A DNA stretch of 64,000 nucleotides from Helicobacter sp. MIT 99-5507 (GTDB taxonomy: Bacteria; Campylobacterota; Campylobacteria; Campylobacterales; Helicobacteraceae), in the NCBI RefSeq assembly GCF_003364295.1, contig NZ_NXLO01000001.1:1-64000 (forward strand), read 5' to 3'. Position 1 is the stretch's first letter, and the number at the start of each line of letters is the position of its first letter. Positions 1 through 9,031 of the stretch are shown here, piece after piece. The notes under the pieces were generated by a model. That model had not been told where the DNA came from. It made no database searches and saw only the letters and a program-made list of their open reading frames with translations. Made by a program: the position numbers and the translations under genes.

Positions 1-482
1 GCCTTTGTATAGACTAAATTTGCAGGTGCTGCTGTCCCAAAAATATTATTTATTTCTTCTACGATTAAATCTTTTGGTTTTTCAGGTTTCTCTGGTTTAT
101 CAGGAGGTGTAACTCCAGTGCTTTTATAAAAGCAACCTGCCCAATTGTTGTTTGTATCACCCTGTCTTGTGCAGCTATTGTCCTTATAAGTTTTTAAATT
201 ATAAGCATTACCAATATTGTTGCCATTAGGTTGCCCTGTGCAAGTATAAAATCCTATTGTCTTACATGTTTCATCATTTATTTTATCTTGTTTAAATGAT
301 AATTGACTACCACTATTATCCATTACGGTGTTTATATCACCATGCCATATACAATTATAGTATGAAGTATCATTAGTTTTATATGTATCTATACATACCC
401 TAGTTTCATCTCTACCACCACCAGCAGCCCAGATATAGTTTATACAAACTAATAAAATACCAAATAAATTTAATAGTTTCAT
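1..482 (-). CDS. Secreted Cys-rich protein, 3' end outside the window
   Basis: Open reading frame starting at ATG 482-480 and running off the left edge, 160 codons visible. The start is preceded by GGAG (RBS). The N-terminus MKLLNLFGILLVCINYIWA reads as a signal peptide, so the product is exported. The mature part has regularly spaced cysteines and aromatic residues (for example YYNC, FYTC, AGCFYK), suggesting short disulfide-bonded repeats, followed by a Pro/Glu/Lys linker (PEKPEKPK). I do not recognise the family. The linker suggests a further domain to the left, perhaps a surface-anchored or autotransported protein, but that is inference. Confidence 0.6.
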   Translation of the reverse strand, partial: MKLLNLFGILLVCINYIWAAGGGRDETRVCIDTYKTNDTSYYNCIWHGDINTVMDNSGSQLSFKQDKINDETCKTIGFYTCTGQPNGNNIGNAYNLKTYKDNSCTRQGDTNNNWAGCFYKSTGVTPPDKPEKPEKPKDLIVEEINNIFGTAAPANLVYTK

Positions 483-595
483 TTGCACTCCTTATTAAAT
501 GGTTTAGTTTTATAAATGAAATATAACAAAATTTAACTTTAATATTTTTATTAATATCATTACTTTTGTTTATAAATACTTAAAGGAAATATTAT

Positions 596-1525
596 ATGGT
601 AGTAGTAAATCTTATGGGAGGACTTGGCAATCAACTATGCATGTATGCCTATGGCATGTATCTAAAACAAAAATATAATTATGAAGTAGTGCTAGATTCT
701 TCGTGGTTTGATAAATATGGCTTTGATTGTGATAATAAAGAAAAAAGAGAAATGCTATTAAATGAATTTAATATCAAGATTCCAATTATCTCTTTTTCTA
801 CCATTGACAAGATAAAGATTCTGCCATGTAATGCCAAACTTAGATATGTGTTTAATGCTATTGCATTTAGGACTTTTTATAAAGGTTTGAATTTGATTAA
901 AAATCAATATATGCCTATTGAAGATACCAAAAAAGCTTTTGATAAAAATATGCTAGATATTAAAGATAATTCATATATTAGTGGTTATTTTACAAGCTAT
1001 GAGTATTTTAAAGATGTATATTTAGATCTAAAATTTATTGGTAGTTTAGATTCTAAAAACTTACAAATATTAGAGATTATAAAAAATACTAAAGATTCTA
1101 TAGCTTTGCATATACGAAGAGGTGATTATATCAATATACATGGATATGTAAAGCTTGGTGGGACATATTATAATAGTGCGATTAATTTTATGAATAATAA
1201 GCTAAAAGATTGTCATTATTTTATTTTTAGTAATGACATAGATTTTATAAAAAATGATTTTATTAGATATTTAAATAGTGATATAAAATATAGTATCGTT
1301 GATATACAAGATAATAATCCAGCTTTTGAGATGTATCTTATGAGCTGTTGTAATCATCAAATAATTGCTAATTCTACTTTTTCATTTTGGGCAGCTTTGT
1401 TAAATACAAATAAAAATAAGATTGTAATTACTCCAGATAGATTTGCATATGATAGAAATAAAGATTTTTTTCCAAAAGATTGGATTATCATCAATCATTT
1501 ATGGGGGGGGGTGGAAAAGAAATAA
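596..1525 (+). CDS. Alpha-1,2-fucosyltransferase-like glycosyltransferase (GT11)
   Basis: 309 aa. The N-terminal GGLGNQ motif (residues 8-13) and the HIRRGDY motif near residue 172 are the signatures of the GT11 family, which transfers fucose (or a similar GDP-sugar) to surface glycans; in Helicobacter such enzymes build fucosylated LPS O-chains. AAAGGAAA upstream of ATG 596 is a good RBS. The GT11 fold seems complete at the PKDWIIIN region. The last codons run through a G9 tract, so slippage would change only the tail. Acceptor and donor cannot be read from sequence. The downstream side is closed by a strong hairpin shared with katA. Confidence 0.8.
   Translation: MVVVNLMGGLGNQLCMYAYGMYLKQKYNYEVVLDSSWFDKYGFDCDNKEKREMLLNEFNIKIPIISFSTIDKIKILPCNAKLRYVFNAIAFRTFYKGLNLIKNQYMPIEDTKKAFDKNMLDIKDNSYISGYFTSYEYFKDVYLDLKFIGSLDSKNLQILEIIKNTKDSIALHIRRGDYINIHGYVKLGGTYYNSAINFMNNKLKDCHYFIFSNDIDFIKNDFIRYLNSDIKYSIVDIQDNNPAFEMYLMSCCNHQIIANSTFSFWAALLNTNKNKIVITPDRFAYDRNKDFFPKDWIIINHLWGGVEKK
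1503..1511 (+). repeat. G9 homopolymer at the 3' end of the GT11 gene
   Basis: Nine consecutive G inside codons for the WGGV tail. Slipped-strand mispairing would move translation into either alternative frame, both open for a further stretch: about 16 more residues with G8, and a longer hydrophobic tail with G10. Confidence 0.85.
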
Positions 1526-1606
1526 TATTTTGCAGAATCTATGGAATCTTTATTATTTCAAATCTTAGAGTTTTATCTAAAATATTTGCATGTTTGCAAA
1601 TTGCTT

Positions 1607-1630
1607 AAAAAGGTGGGATTCCACCTTTTT
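1607..1630. terminator. Bidirectional intrinsic terminator between GT11 gene and katA
   Basis: Perfect 10-bp inverted repeat AAAAAGGTGG / CCACCTTTTT with a GATT loop. Flanking A and T runs make it a rho-independent terminator in both directions, placed exactly between the convergent stop codons. Confidence 0.85.
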
Positions 1631-1634
1631 AGCT

Positions 1635-3071
1635 TTATAATCCTAATAGTTCTGCTACTCTTTTGCCATAATTTTCATCAGCTTTTTTGAAATGCTCTAG
1701 TTGGCGTTTTTTTATTTCAACTGGCACACCTTCCATTGATTCTTTTATATTTTGGCAAAGTACTTCTTTTTGCTCTGCACTCATAAGACGATATAAATCT
1801 CCTGCTTGCACGAAATAATTATCTTCGTATTCTCTATGATTATATCTATCCATAGTATCACCATCTTTTATATGCAATGGTGGCTCAATAGCATTTGTAT
1901 CCTCTGTATAATCATCATAATAGCTTGGATTATAATTTCTCTCTCCGCCAAATTTACCCATTTGCATAAATCCATCTCTATGTGTATTACTTACAGGCGC
2001 TATGCTAGCATTTACAGGCAATAAAGAGTGATTTATGCCAAGTCTATATCTTTGTGTATCACCATAGCTAAATAGCCTTCCTTGAAGCATTTTATCAGGG
2101 CTATATCCAATACCTGGCACGATATTTGCTGGATTGAATGCTGCTTGTTCTACTTCTGCAAAATAATTTTCTGGATTTTTATTTAGTTCTAAGATTCCAA
2201 CTTCAATAAGTGGATAATCTTTGTGACTCCATATTTTTGTCAAATCAAATGGATTGAAGCGATAAGTTTCTGCGTCTTTTTCAGGCATAACTTGAATGCA
2301 GAATCTCCATTTTGGAAAATTACCTTTTTCTATATTGTCAAACAAATCTTTTTGATGAGATTCTCTATCTTTTGCGACAATCGCTTCAGCTTCTCTATTT
2401 GTTAGATTATGAATTCCTTGCATTGATTTGAAGTGGAATTTCACCCAGAATCTCTCGTTTTTTGCATTGATGAAGCTATAAGTATGACTTCCAAATCCAT
2501 GCATTTCTCTATAACTTCTTGGGATTCCTCTATCACTATGAAGAATTGTTACTTGATGAAGTGATTCAGGATGTAAGCTCCAAAAATCCCACGCAGCAGT
2601 AGCAGATCTTAAGTTTGTCTTTGGATCTCTTTTTTGAGTGTGGATAAAATCAGGGAATTTAACAGCATCTTTTATAAAAAATACTGGTGTATTATTACCA
2701 ACTAAATCCCAGTTTCCTTCATTTGTGTAAAATTTAAGTGCAAAGCCTCTTACATCTCTTTCTGCATCAGCTGCTCCTCTTTCACCTGCAACTGTTGAAA
2801 ACCTCAAAAATACTTTTGTTTTTTTGCCAACTTTATTAAAAATATCTGCTTTTGAATATTGTGTAATATCATTTGTAATTGTAAGTTCTCCATATGCACC
2901 GCTTCCTTTTGCATGTACAACGCGTTCTGGAATCCGTTCTCTATCAAAATGTGCTAATTTTTCTAAAAGCCAAGTATCTTGAATAAGTGTTGGTCCTCTT
3001 TTGCCTGCTGTAATTGAATTTTGATTATCACCTATTGGCGTGCCTGTTGCTGTAGTAAATTTTTTACTCAT
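1635..3071 (-). CDS. katA: Catalase (heme-dependent, KatA)
   Basis: 478 aa, normal for clade-3 small-subunit catalases. It disproportionates hydrogen peroxide to water and oxygen. The distal heme pocket segment [16 protein letters not shown] carries the catalytic His, the NADPH/heme core [24 protein letters not shown] is intact, and the proximal Tyr region is [18 protein letters not shown] precedes the ATG. Upstream, in the space shared with the divergent ankyrin gene, lies a PerR-box-like palindrome, consistent with peroxide-responsive control as known for Campylobacter katA. No sign of damage or frameshift. Confidence 0.97.
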   Translation of the reverse strand: MSKKFTTATGTPIGDNQNSITAGKRGPTLIQDTWLLEKLAHFDRERIPERVVHAKGSGAYGELTITNDITQYSKADIFNKVGKKTKVFLRFSTVAGERGAADAERDVRGFALKFYTNEGNWDLVGNNTPVFFIKDAVKFPDFIHTQKRDPKTNLRSATAAWDFWSLHPESLHQVTILHSDRGIPRSYREMHGFGSHTYSFINAKNERFWVKFHFKSMQGIHNLTNREAEAIVAKDRESHQKDLFDNIEKGNFPKWRFCIQVMPEKDAETYRFNPFDLTKIWSHKDYPLIEVGILELNKNPENYFAEVEQAAFNPANIVPGIGYSPDKMLQGRLFSYGDTQRYRLGINHSLLPVNASIAPVSNTHRDGFMQMGKFGGERNYNPSYYDDYTEDTNAIEPPLHIKDGDTMDRYNHREYEDNYFVQAGDLYRLMSAEQKEVLCQNIKESMEGVPVEIKKRQLEHFKKADENYGKRVAELLGL

Positions 3072-3100
3072 TCATTCTCCTTTATTTTGTGATTATGAAG

Positions 3101-3115
3101 TTATAATTATTACAT
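3101..3115. promoter_or_regulatory. PerR/Fur-like box in the katA-ankyrin intergenic region
   Basis: TTATAATTATTACAT matches the 7-1-7 PerR consensus TTATAATNATTATAA at all but two defined positions. It lies about 30 bp upstream of the katA start. In Campylobacter katA is PerR-controlled, in H. pylori by Fur; which applies here is not visible. AT richness makes chance matches possible. Confidence 0.4.
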
Positions 3116-3219
3116 AATTTTCATAATAAATAAAAATTATTAACTAATAATTTCTATTTATTGAATAAAATTATTTTAGTATGTAGAATCTAAACAATAT
3201 AATAAATAAGGAATTGATT

Positions 3220-3699
3220 ATGAAAATTAATGCAGAAGAAGAGCAAAAATTAGAAGAATTATGCGCTCTTGCCTTTGATTTTGCAAGAGAAAATGATATT
3301 GCTTCAATAAGTACTTTGATTCAATATGGGTTAAATGTCGATCTAGCAAATCATAAAGGAAATACACTACTTATGCTTGCTGCTTATAATAACTCACTTG
3401 ATGTAGCAGAATTATTGCTAAAAAATGGTGCATCGGTTGATAAAAAAAATGACAAAGCACAAACTCCACTTGCTGGCGTGGTTTTTAAAGGATATATTGA
3501 TATGACAAAGTTGTTATTAAAATATGGTGCAAATCCAAATGAAGATAATGGTATGGGGCTTACACCGATAAATTGTGCAATTATGTTTAGACGAAAAGAA
3601 ATTTTAGATTTGTTACTAAAACACACAGATAAAAAATTATCATTTTTACAAAAAATTGGTTTTTTTATAATGCATAAATTTATCAAGCCTAAATCTTAA
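3220..3699 (+). CDS. Ankyrin-repeat protein next to catalase
   Basis: 159 aa from ATG 3220, which has AAGGAA at good spacing; an in-frame TTG at 3214 is too close to that RBS. Three to four ankyrin repeats are visible (for example NHKGNTLLMLAAYNNSLDVA and LLLKYGANPNEDNGMGLTPIN). No signal peptide, so probably cytoplasmic. Campylobacter jejuni also has an ankyrin protein beside katA (Cj1386), reported to help deliver heme to catalase, so a catalase-maturation role is plausible. Here the gene is divergent from katA, sharing one regulatory region. Function by neighbourhood only. Confidence 0.85.
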   Translation: MKINAEEEQKLEELCALAFDFARENDIASISTLIQYGLNVDLANHKGNTLLMLAAYNNSLDVAELLLKNGASVDKKNDKAQTPLAGVVFKGYIDMTKLLLKYGANPNEDNGMGLTPINCAIMFRRKEILDLLLKHTDKKLSFLQKIGFFIMHKFIKPKS

Positions 3700-3760
3700 T
3701 AATTTTTATAGCTTTGATTGCAAAATCTTTTATACAATTTTGCAATATAAAGGAATATTT

Positions 3761-4090
3761 ATGTTAAGAGATATTTTTATTTTTTTTGTAGCAGCATTTT
3801 TTGAGATTCTTGGTTGTTTTAGCTTTTGGCTTGTATTTAAAGCAAATAAAACATATCTATGGCTTATTCTTGGAATTATTTGTGTAATTATATTTGCTTA
3901 TCTTTTGACAAAAGTAGAGCTTGCATTTGCAGGGCGAGCCTATGCTATTTATGGTGGAATCTATATTGCTTCATCATTGTTATGGCTATATATCATAGAA
4001 AAACAAAGTTTAACTTATTATGATATATTGGGAAGTTTATGCGTATTTATTGGCGTATGTATTATTCTTTTTGGTGCAAAAAATATTTGA
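3761..4090 (+). CDS. YnfA/UPF0060-family small membrane protein
   Basis: 109 aa from ATG 3761, preceded by AAAGGA; an upstream in-frame TTG at 3740 lacks a site. Four hydrophobic segments fill the protein. The conserved FFVAAFFEILGCFSFW start and the GRAYAIYGGIYI motif match UPF0060, an SMR-like four-helix family of the inner membrane whose substrate is not established. It follows the ankyrin gene by about 60 bp on the same strand and may be co-transcribed. Confidence 0.8.
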   Translation: MLRDIFIFFVAAFFEILGCFSFWLVFKANKTYLWLILGIICVIIFAYLLTKVELAFAGRAYAIYGGIYIASSLLWLYIIEKQSLTYYDILGSLCVFIGVCIILFGAKNI

Positions 4091-4126
4091 ATATTTTAAT
4101 AATGTTTATTTAAAAGCTAAATTTCT

Positions 4127-5338
4127 TTATCTTTTAGAGCTATAAATTTTTGCTGCTTTGTAAAACTCATATACGCCTTTGTCATAAAGCATTCTTGCAA
4201 TAAGTAAGAATCTTATTTCATCATCTTGTGGTAGATTTTTTAAATATTCTTCTTGGGCTTTATTATTTGGTTTAAAATCTGTATTTTTTATAAAATCTAT
4301 CTTAAAATATTCTAAGTCTATGCCTTCGCTTGGTAGAATAAAAGCTTTGTGAGATTCTATGATATTTAGATTGATAAATTCATCTCTATCATCTTTATTT
4401 AAAAACCAAACTTCTTTTGTATCTTTTAGTGCGATTTTATATAGTTTTACTACAAATCTTTTAAATATAGATTTTATTATGCCTTTTGGGATAAATACAT
4501 ATCCAAGTCCAGTTGTGATTGCAATATTTGGAATTTTTAATCTATTTGTTATAAATGAGCTATAAATAATTGGCTTTATTGTGTAATTTATGACAATGCT
4601 TGGATTTATTTTTATGATATGATTTTTTAATTCTCTTATAAATCTTAATTCTTTTAGTGGATTTAAACTTTTTGGGTCAATAAAAATATCATAACATTTA
4701 AAATTATTATCAATTAGATATTTTGTCGTATTATCAAATGGTGCGATTATGTGGATATCAAATCCTAAATCTCGTATAAATTGCAGAGTTTTTAATCTAA
4801 AATTAAACATCCCAAAACATGAATTTGACACAAAAATAATATTTTTATTTTTTAAATTACATAGGTATTTATCTAAGATTCTGTTTTTATAAATCTCATT
4901 TATTATTTTTATATCATATTTTTTAGATTCTATTAAGGCATTTAAAGCAAGGGCATTTCTATCTAGAGTGCTAAATTTTATCATAGCTTTATATAATAAT
5001 CTTTCATCTTTTGGTTTGATTAAAATCCCATTACTACCGATGTTTATATCATCATTATCTATATTATTTATTTTTACTAATTCTTTACAGCCATTGTTTA
5101 TTGTTGTAATAATTGGTGTTTTTAGAGCTAAAGATTCTAATAACACCCTAGGAATCCCCTCTTTATAATAACTTGGAAGCACGATACAATCAGCATATTT
5201 TATAAATTCTCTTACATCGCTATTTTCACCTAAATATGTTATGATGCCTTCATTATGCCATTTTTGAATTTGCTGTTTTGGAATTGCACTTGGATTTTTA
5301 GAATCTATTTTACCAAGCAGATAGAATCTTAGCTTCAT
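4127..5338 (-). CDS. GT4-type glycosyltransferase ORF with its two halves in swapped order
   Basis: 403 aa. Residues 1-160 look like the C-terminal half of a GT4 enzyme (LRFYLLGKID, YLGENSDVREFIKYAD, VLPSYYKEGIPRVLLESLA, then a typical tail ending near KYDIKIINEIYK). Residues 165-403 look like the N-terminal half (NIIFVSNSCFGMFNFRLK, ITTGLGYVF) and stop just after RFLLIARMLYDKGVYEF, where an intact enzyme would continue with the residues found at the start of this ORF. This is a circular permutation, or the relic of a tandem GT4 pair that lost both outer halves. Activity is uncertain. The start ATG has only a weak RBS. It lies downstream of the GT2 gene, in the same direction. Confidence 0.6.
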   Translation of the reverse strand: MKLRFYLLGKIDSKNPSAIPKQQIQKWHNEGIITYLGENSDVREFIKYADCIVLPSYYKEGIPRVLLESLALKTPIITTINNGCKELVKINNIDNDDINIGSNGILIKPKDERLLYKAMIKFSTLDRNALALNALIESKKYDIKIINEIYKNRILDKYLCNLKNKNIIFVSNSCFGMFNFRLKTLQFIRDLGFDIHIIAPFDNTTKYLIDNNFKCYDIFIDPKSLNPLKELRFIRELKNHIIKINPSIVINYTIKPIIYSSFITNRLKIPNIAITTGLGYVFIPKGIIKSIFKRFVVKLYKIALKDTKEVWFLNKDDRDEFINLNIIESHKAFILPSEGIDLEYFKIDFIKNTDFKPNNKAQEEYLKNLPQDDEIRFLLIARMLYDKGVYEFYKAAKIYSSKR

Positions 5339-5422
5339 TGCCAGATTCCAAAATTTAAGGTTTTGAGAGGTTTTTGATTAGTTTTGTATAAGTAAAGATG
5401 GTTTAATAGGATTAGTAGATAA

Positions 5423-6253
5423 CTAGCTGCCCCCCCCCTCAGTTTTAGAAATCATATATTTTATATATTTTATAAAATTAATTTCTTTTATTTTTTTAAG
5501 TGGTTTAATGAAAATAAATAGCGGAGAAATGGCTAAATGATTTTCTTTCCAAGCCCTAAAACATTCTACATTTGCTTCATAGATATTTTTTAAGTTTTGA
5601 TTTGATACGCCACCTATTTTCATTTTTACAAAATTATCATTTATGTAAAGATTATTTATATTATGTTTTACAAGAAGTCTAAGCATTAGCTCATAATCCC
5701 CAGCTATTTTATATGATAAGTCAAATTTACCATATTTATTAAATATCTCTTTTCTTGCATAAAATGTTGGGTGTGCAGGATGGAATCCTTTTTTAAAATC
5801 TTTTTTACTAATATTTCGTCCTTGCAATTTTCTTATTATTTGATATCTAGAATCTATATATTCCAAATTAGCACTAATAGTTTCTACTTTTTTATTTCCA
5901 GGTTTGTTAAATGCCCAATTTATTATGCTTAAAATATTATTGTTTGAAAAAAAATCATCAGAATTTAGAAATCCTATCAAATCACCGCTAGATAGCTCAA
6001 TACCTCTATTAAATGCATCATATATTCCTAAATCTTTTTTGCTTGATATTATTAGTTTTATATTTTTTGCTTCATATATTGGTTTGTAAGATTCTATTAT
6101 TTTAAGAGTATTATCATTGCTTTTTCCATCTACTATAATATGCTCTATATTTAAATAGTTTTGACTAGAGACAGAATCTAGCGTCTGCTTAATTGTAGCT
6201 TGTGAATTAAATGTAGCAGTAATAACTGATATTTTATAATTAATAAAATCCAA
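5423..6253 (-). CDS. GT2-family glycosyltransferase
   Basis: 276 aa, TTG start preceded by G-rich sequence. The GT2 (GT-A fold) signatures are clear: ISVITATFNSQATIKQTLDSV at the N-terminus, HIIVDGKSNDNT, GIYDAFNRGIELSSGDLIGFLNSDD with the metal-binding acidic pair near residue 98, and the HPAHPTFYARKEIF acceptor segment. Similar enzymes act in LPS or O-antigen assembly at the cytoplasmic face. The ORF ends in a G9 tract coding EGGGS and a stop. It precedes the permuted GT4 ORF. Sugar specificity is unknown. Confidence 0.85.
   Translation of the reverse strand: MDFINYKISVITATFNSQATIKQTLDSVSSQNYLNIEHIIVDGKSNDNTLKIIESYKPIYEAKNIKLIISSKKDLGIYDAFNRGIELSSGDLIGFLNSDDFFSNNNILSIINWAFNKPGNKKVETISANLEYIDSRYQIIRKLQGRNISKKDFKKGFHPAHPTFYARKEIFNKYGKFDLSYKIAGDYELMLRLLVKHNINNLYINDNFVKMKIGGVSNQNLKNIYEANVECFRAWKENHLAISPLFIFIKPLKKIKEINFIKYIKYMISKTEGGGS
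5430..5438 (-). repeat. C9 (coding-strand G9) tract at the 3' end of the GT2 gene
   Basis: Nine C on the plus strand, just before the TAG stop. With G8 the GT2 ORF would extend about 33 codons and end in a TGA that overlaps the downstream ATG as ATGA; with G10 it stops within a few codons. Confidence 0.85.
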
Positions 6254-6386
6254 CCCCTAATACCCCAAAAAAACTAAAAATAGATTACAAATATTAGCAT
6301 AAATTTATATTTTATTTATCTTAATTAAGATACAATCTGCTCTTATCTTTCATATTTACAATGTTTACAATTCCCTAGGAGATTTA

Positions 6387-7700
6387 ATGTCAAAACAATT
6401 ATCATTAAAAGCTCTTGCTGTGCCAATTTTTTTAGAGATGTTTTTGCGATATCTCTCACTTATGGTAAATACCTACATGGTTTCTAAACATTCAGCTTAT
6501 TTAGTGGGTTCTATGGGTGCAGGTAACCAAATATTAGATTTGTTTATTACAATATTTAGTTTTCTTAGTGTTGGTTGTAGTGTGGTTATGGCTCAAGCTC
6601 TTGGTGCTAGGGATTATGTCTTAGTAAATAAAGCAATTCATCAAAGTTTATTTTTAAATGCGCTTCTTGGATTTGCATGCGCTTTGCTTATCGTGTTATT
6701 TGGAGATATTTTACTATCAGTATTAAATGTCCCAAAAGGACAATTTGAACAAGCTTCTATTTATTTGCATATGCTTGGAATCTGCTTATTTTTTGATTCT
6801 ATAGGTATAGTGCTTGCTGCTATTGTTAGGATTTATAATCTAGCCTATTTTGTAGCACTTACTTCACTTGTGATGAATTTCATATCAGTTGGACTAAATT
6901 ATTATACATTAAATCACACAGATTGGGAGCTTTGGGGAGTAGGACTTGCGACTATTATAGGTAGGATTGGTGCTATTTTTATTTTATTACTTGTGCTTTA
7001 TTTTAAATTGCATATAAAAATCATATTTAGCCAATTATTTAATCTTCAAAAGAGTGTTTTAAAAAAGATTCTAAATATCGGCTCATTTTCTGCAGGAGAG
7101 AATCTAATCTGGATTATTCAATATATGATAGCTTTGTCTTTTGTATATACTCTTGGTGAAGAAAATGCAAGTGTGCAAACAATTTACTTTCAAATCTCAA
7201 TGTTTATAATGCTTACAGGTCAAGCAATAAGTCTTGCAAATGAAATTATCATAGGAAAATTAGTTGGTGCTAAGTTTTCAAATGTTGCATATAAACATAC
7301 TTGGGTAGCTCTATATTTTAGCCTCATTGTTACTTTGTGTGTAGTATTGAGTGTGTTTTTTGGTAAAGAGTTTATTATGGATAGACTTGGAATAGAATCT
7401 ATTTTTAGAGAAATAATGCTTCCATTGTTTACTATTTCAATTATTTTAGAGTTAGGAAGGACATTTAATATTGTCATGGTAAATTCACTTCGTGCAAGTG
7501 GTGATGCAAAATTTCCTTTTATAACAGGTATAATTTTCATGCTTGGCGTTAGTCTTCCTGTTGGTTATATATTGTGTTTTAATTTTAATCTTGGAATTAT
7601 TGGTGTTTGGATAGGATTCTGTTCTGATGAGTGGCTTAGAGGACTATGCAATGCTTATAGATGGAAGTCTCGTAAATGGCAAAATAAAGCATTGGTATAG
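6387..7700 (+). CDS. MATE-family efflux transporter
   Basis: 437 aa with about twelve hydrophobic segments, typical of NorM/DinF-type MATE exporters that expel drugs or toxic cations using Na+ or H+ gradients. Family-like features: LALPIFLEM-type start (LAVPIFLEMFLRYLS), the VGSMGAGNQI loop, GCSVVMAQALGARD after helix 3, and a second-half repeat around GEENASVQTIYFQISMF. TAGGAG precedes ATG 6387. It is divergent from the GT2 gene; about 130 bp between them hold both promoters. Substrate unknown. Confidence 0.9.
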   Translation: MSKQLSLKALAVPIFLEMFLRYLSLMVNTYMVSKHSAYLVGSMGAGNQILDLFITIFSFLSVGCSVVMAQALGARDYVLVNKAIHQSLFLNALLGFACALLIVLFGDILLSVLNVPKGQFEQASIYLHMLGICLFFDSIGIVLAAIVRIYNLAYFVALTSLVMNFISVGLNYYTLNHTDWELWGVGLATIIGRIGAIFILLLVLYFKLHIKIIFSQLFNLQKSVLKKILNIGSFSAGENLIWIIQYMIALSFVYTLGEENASVQTIYFQISMFIMLTGQAISLANEIIIGKLVGAKFSNVAYKHTWVALYFSLIVTLCVVLSVFFGKEFIMDRLGIESIFREIMLPLFTISIILELGRTFNIVMVNSLRASGDAKFPFITGIIFMLGVSLPVGYILCFNFNLGIIGVWIGFCSDEWLRGLCNAYRWKSRKWQNKALV

Positions 7701-7746
7701 TGTAAAAATACTTAAATATTTATATATGGATTATGCTTTAATAAGC

Positions 7747-7752
7747 TATAAT
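7747..7752 (+). promoter_or_regulatory. Probable -10 element for the large ankyrin gene
   Basis: TATAAT in the context TAAGCTATAATCG, 35 bp before the TTG start at 7787. Sigma-70 promoters in this group depend mostly on the -10 box; no clear -35 is seen. Confidence 0.5.
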
Positions 7753-7786
7753 CGTTATGTAAATTCATTATTTTGGAGATGAAGAT

Positions 7787-9010
7787 TTGGGAGCTTTAGG
7801 GCAAGATTTCATTAAGGCTGTTAATGATGATAAACCATCTATTGTAAAATACCTTTTAGATGGTGGTATTAATGTTGATTGTTGTGATAATGATGGCTGC
7901 ACTGCATTGATGTGGGCTGCTAAGGGTGGCAATTTAAATATGGTCAATTTACTACTAGAAAATAATGCAGATATAAATTTTCTAGCAAATAATGGCTATT
8001 CTGTTTTAATGTTTGCTGCACTTGGTGGCAATATAGCTGTTGTAGAGAGATTGCTTGATTTCAATATAGATGTAAATAAACAAGATAAATATGGCTGGAG
8101 TGCATTAATGGGTGCTGCTAGTGAAGGGTATTTAGATATTGTTAAGTTACTTATTGAAAATGGTGCTGATGTAAATGCAAAAAGAGATGATGGCACTACT
8201 GCACTTATGCTTGCTAGTTCATTTAATCATCTTGCTATAGTAAAGTGTTTGCATAAAAATGGTGCTGATATAAATGCTGCTGATGAAAATTCTTGGAATT
8301 CACTCATGTGGGCTAGTTCGTTTAACCATATTGATATTATTAAATATTTAGTTAGTAGTGGGATTGATATAAATGCAACTAGAAATGATGGATATACTGC
8401 ATTAATGAGTGCTTCATTTAAAGGGCATTTAGATGTTGTAAAGTTTTTATTAGATTCTGGTGCTGATGTAAATGCAACTAAAAATGATGGATATACTGCA
8501 TTAATGAGTGCTTCATTTAAAGGGCATTTAGATGTTGTAAAGTTTTTATTAGATTCTGGTGCAAGCATCGTTCCGCGATTAAATGATGTTTGGAACGCAT
8601 TTATTTGGGCTGCTGAAAAAGGACATTTGGATATTGTTAAATTATTATTGCAGTATGGTGCTAATATTGATGATATTGATAATGATGGTTGTTCGGCACT
8701 TATGCTCGCAGCTGGTGAAGGGCATTTAGATGTTGTAAAGTTTCTAATTAAAAATAATGCTTTTGTTAATGCTAGGGATTATAACCATACAACAGTATTA
8801 ATGAAAGCTGTAAATAGCGGAAACATAGATGTTGTTTATTATCTTTTAGAGCATGGCGCTGATATTAATGCAGTTGATAGTCTTGGTAATAATGCACTAA
8901 GTGTAGCACTTTTAAATAATAATAAAGATATAGCACAATTTTTAAAGAGAGAGGCTCATAAATTAGAAGAATTAAATCGCAAAAAGATAGAAAGAGGAAA
9001 TTTTTATTGA
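7787..9010 (+). CDS. Large ankyrin-repeat protein
   Basis: 407 aa from TTG 7787 (GGAG nine bases upstream; the nearby ATG at 7779 reads into a stop). The protein is about eleven consecutive 33-residue ankyrin repeats of the form GxTALMxAAxxGHLDVVKLLLENGADVNA, with a short charged tail. No signal peptide or membrane segment. Ankyrin stacks mediate protein binding; the partner is unknown. Two repeats are nearly identical in DNA (a 94-nt match at 99-bp offset), pointing to recent duplication. pycB starts 21 bp downstream, suggesting one transcript. Confidence 0.88.
   Translation: MGALGQDFIKAVNDDKPSIVKYLLDGGINVDCCDNDGCTALMWAAKGGNLNMVNLLLENNADINFLANNGYSVLMFAALGGNIAVVERLLDFNIDVNKQDKYGWSALMGAASEGYLDIVKLLIENGADVNAKRDDGTTALMLASSFNHLAIVKCLHKNGADINAADENSWNSLMWASSFNHIDIIKYLVSSGIDINATRNDGYTALMSASFKGHLDVVKFLLDSGADVNATKNDGYTALMSASFKGHLDVVKFLLDSGASIVPRLNDVWNAFIWAAEKGHLDIVKLLLQYGANIDDIDNDGCSALMLAAGEGHLDVVKFLIKNNAFVNARDYNHTTVLMKAVNSGNIDVVYYLLEHGADINAVDSLGNNALSVALLNNNKDIAQFLKREAHKLEELNRKKIERGNFY
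8370..8567 (+). repeat. Near-perfect 99-bp tandem duplication within the ankyrin gene
   Basis: 8370-8463 and 8469-8562 are 94-nt segments differing at one base (G8382 versus A8481), offset by exactly 99 bp, one ankyrin repeat. Other repeats in the gene are much more diverged, so this pair is recent and a likely site of copy-number change. Confidence 0.9.
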
Positions 9011-9031
9011 TGGCTAAGATAGGAGAATAAA

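Noticed and set aside
8227-8568. Minus-strand ORF opposite the ankyrin repeats
   Set aside because: A repetitive antisense shadow of the repeat array, without start signals.
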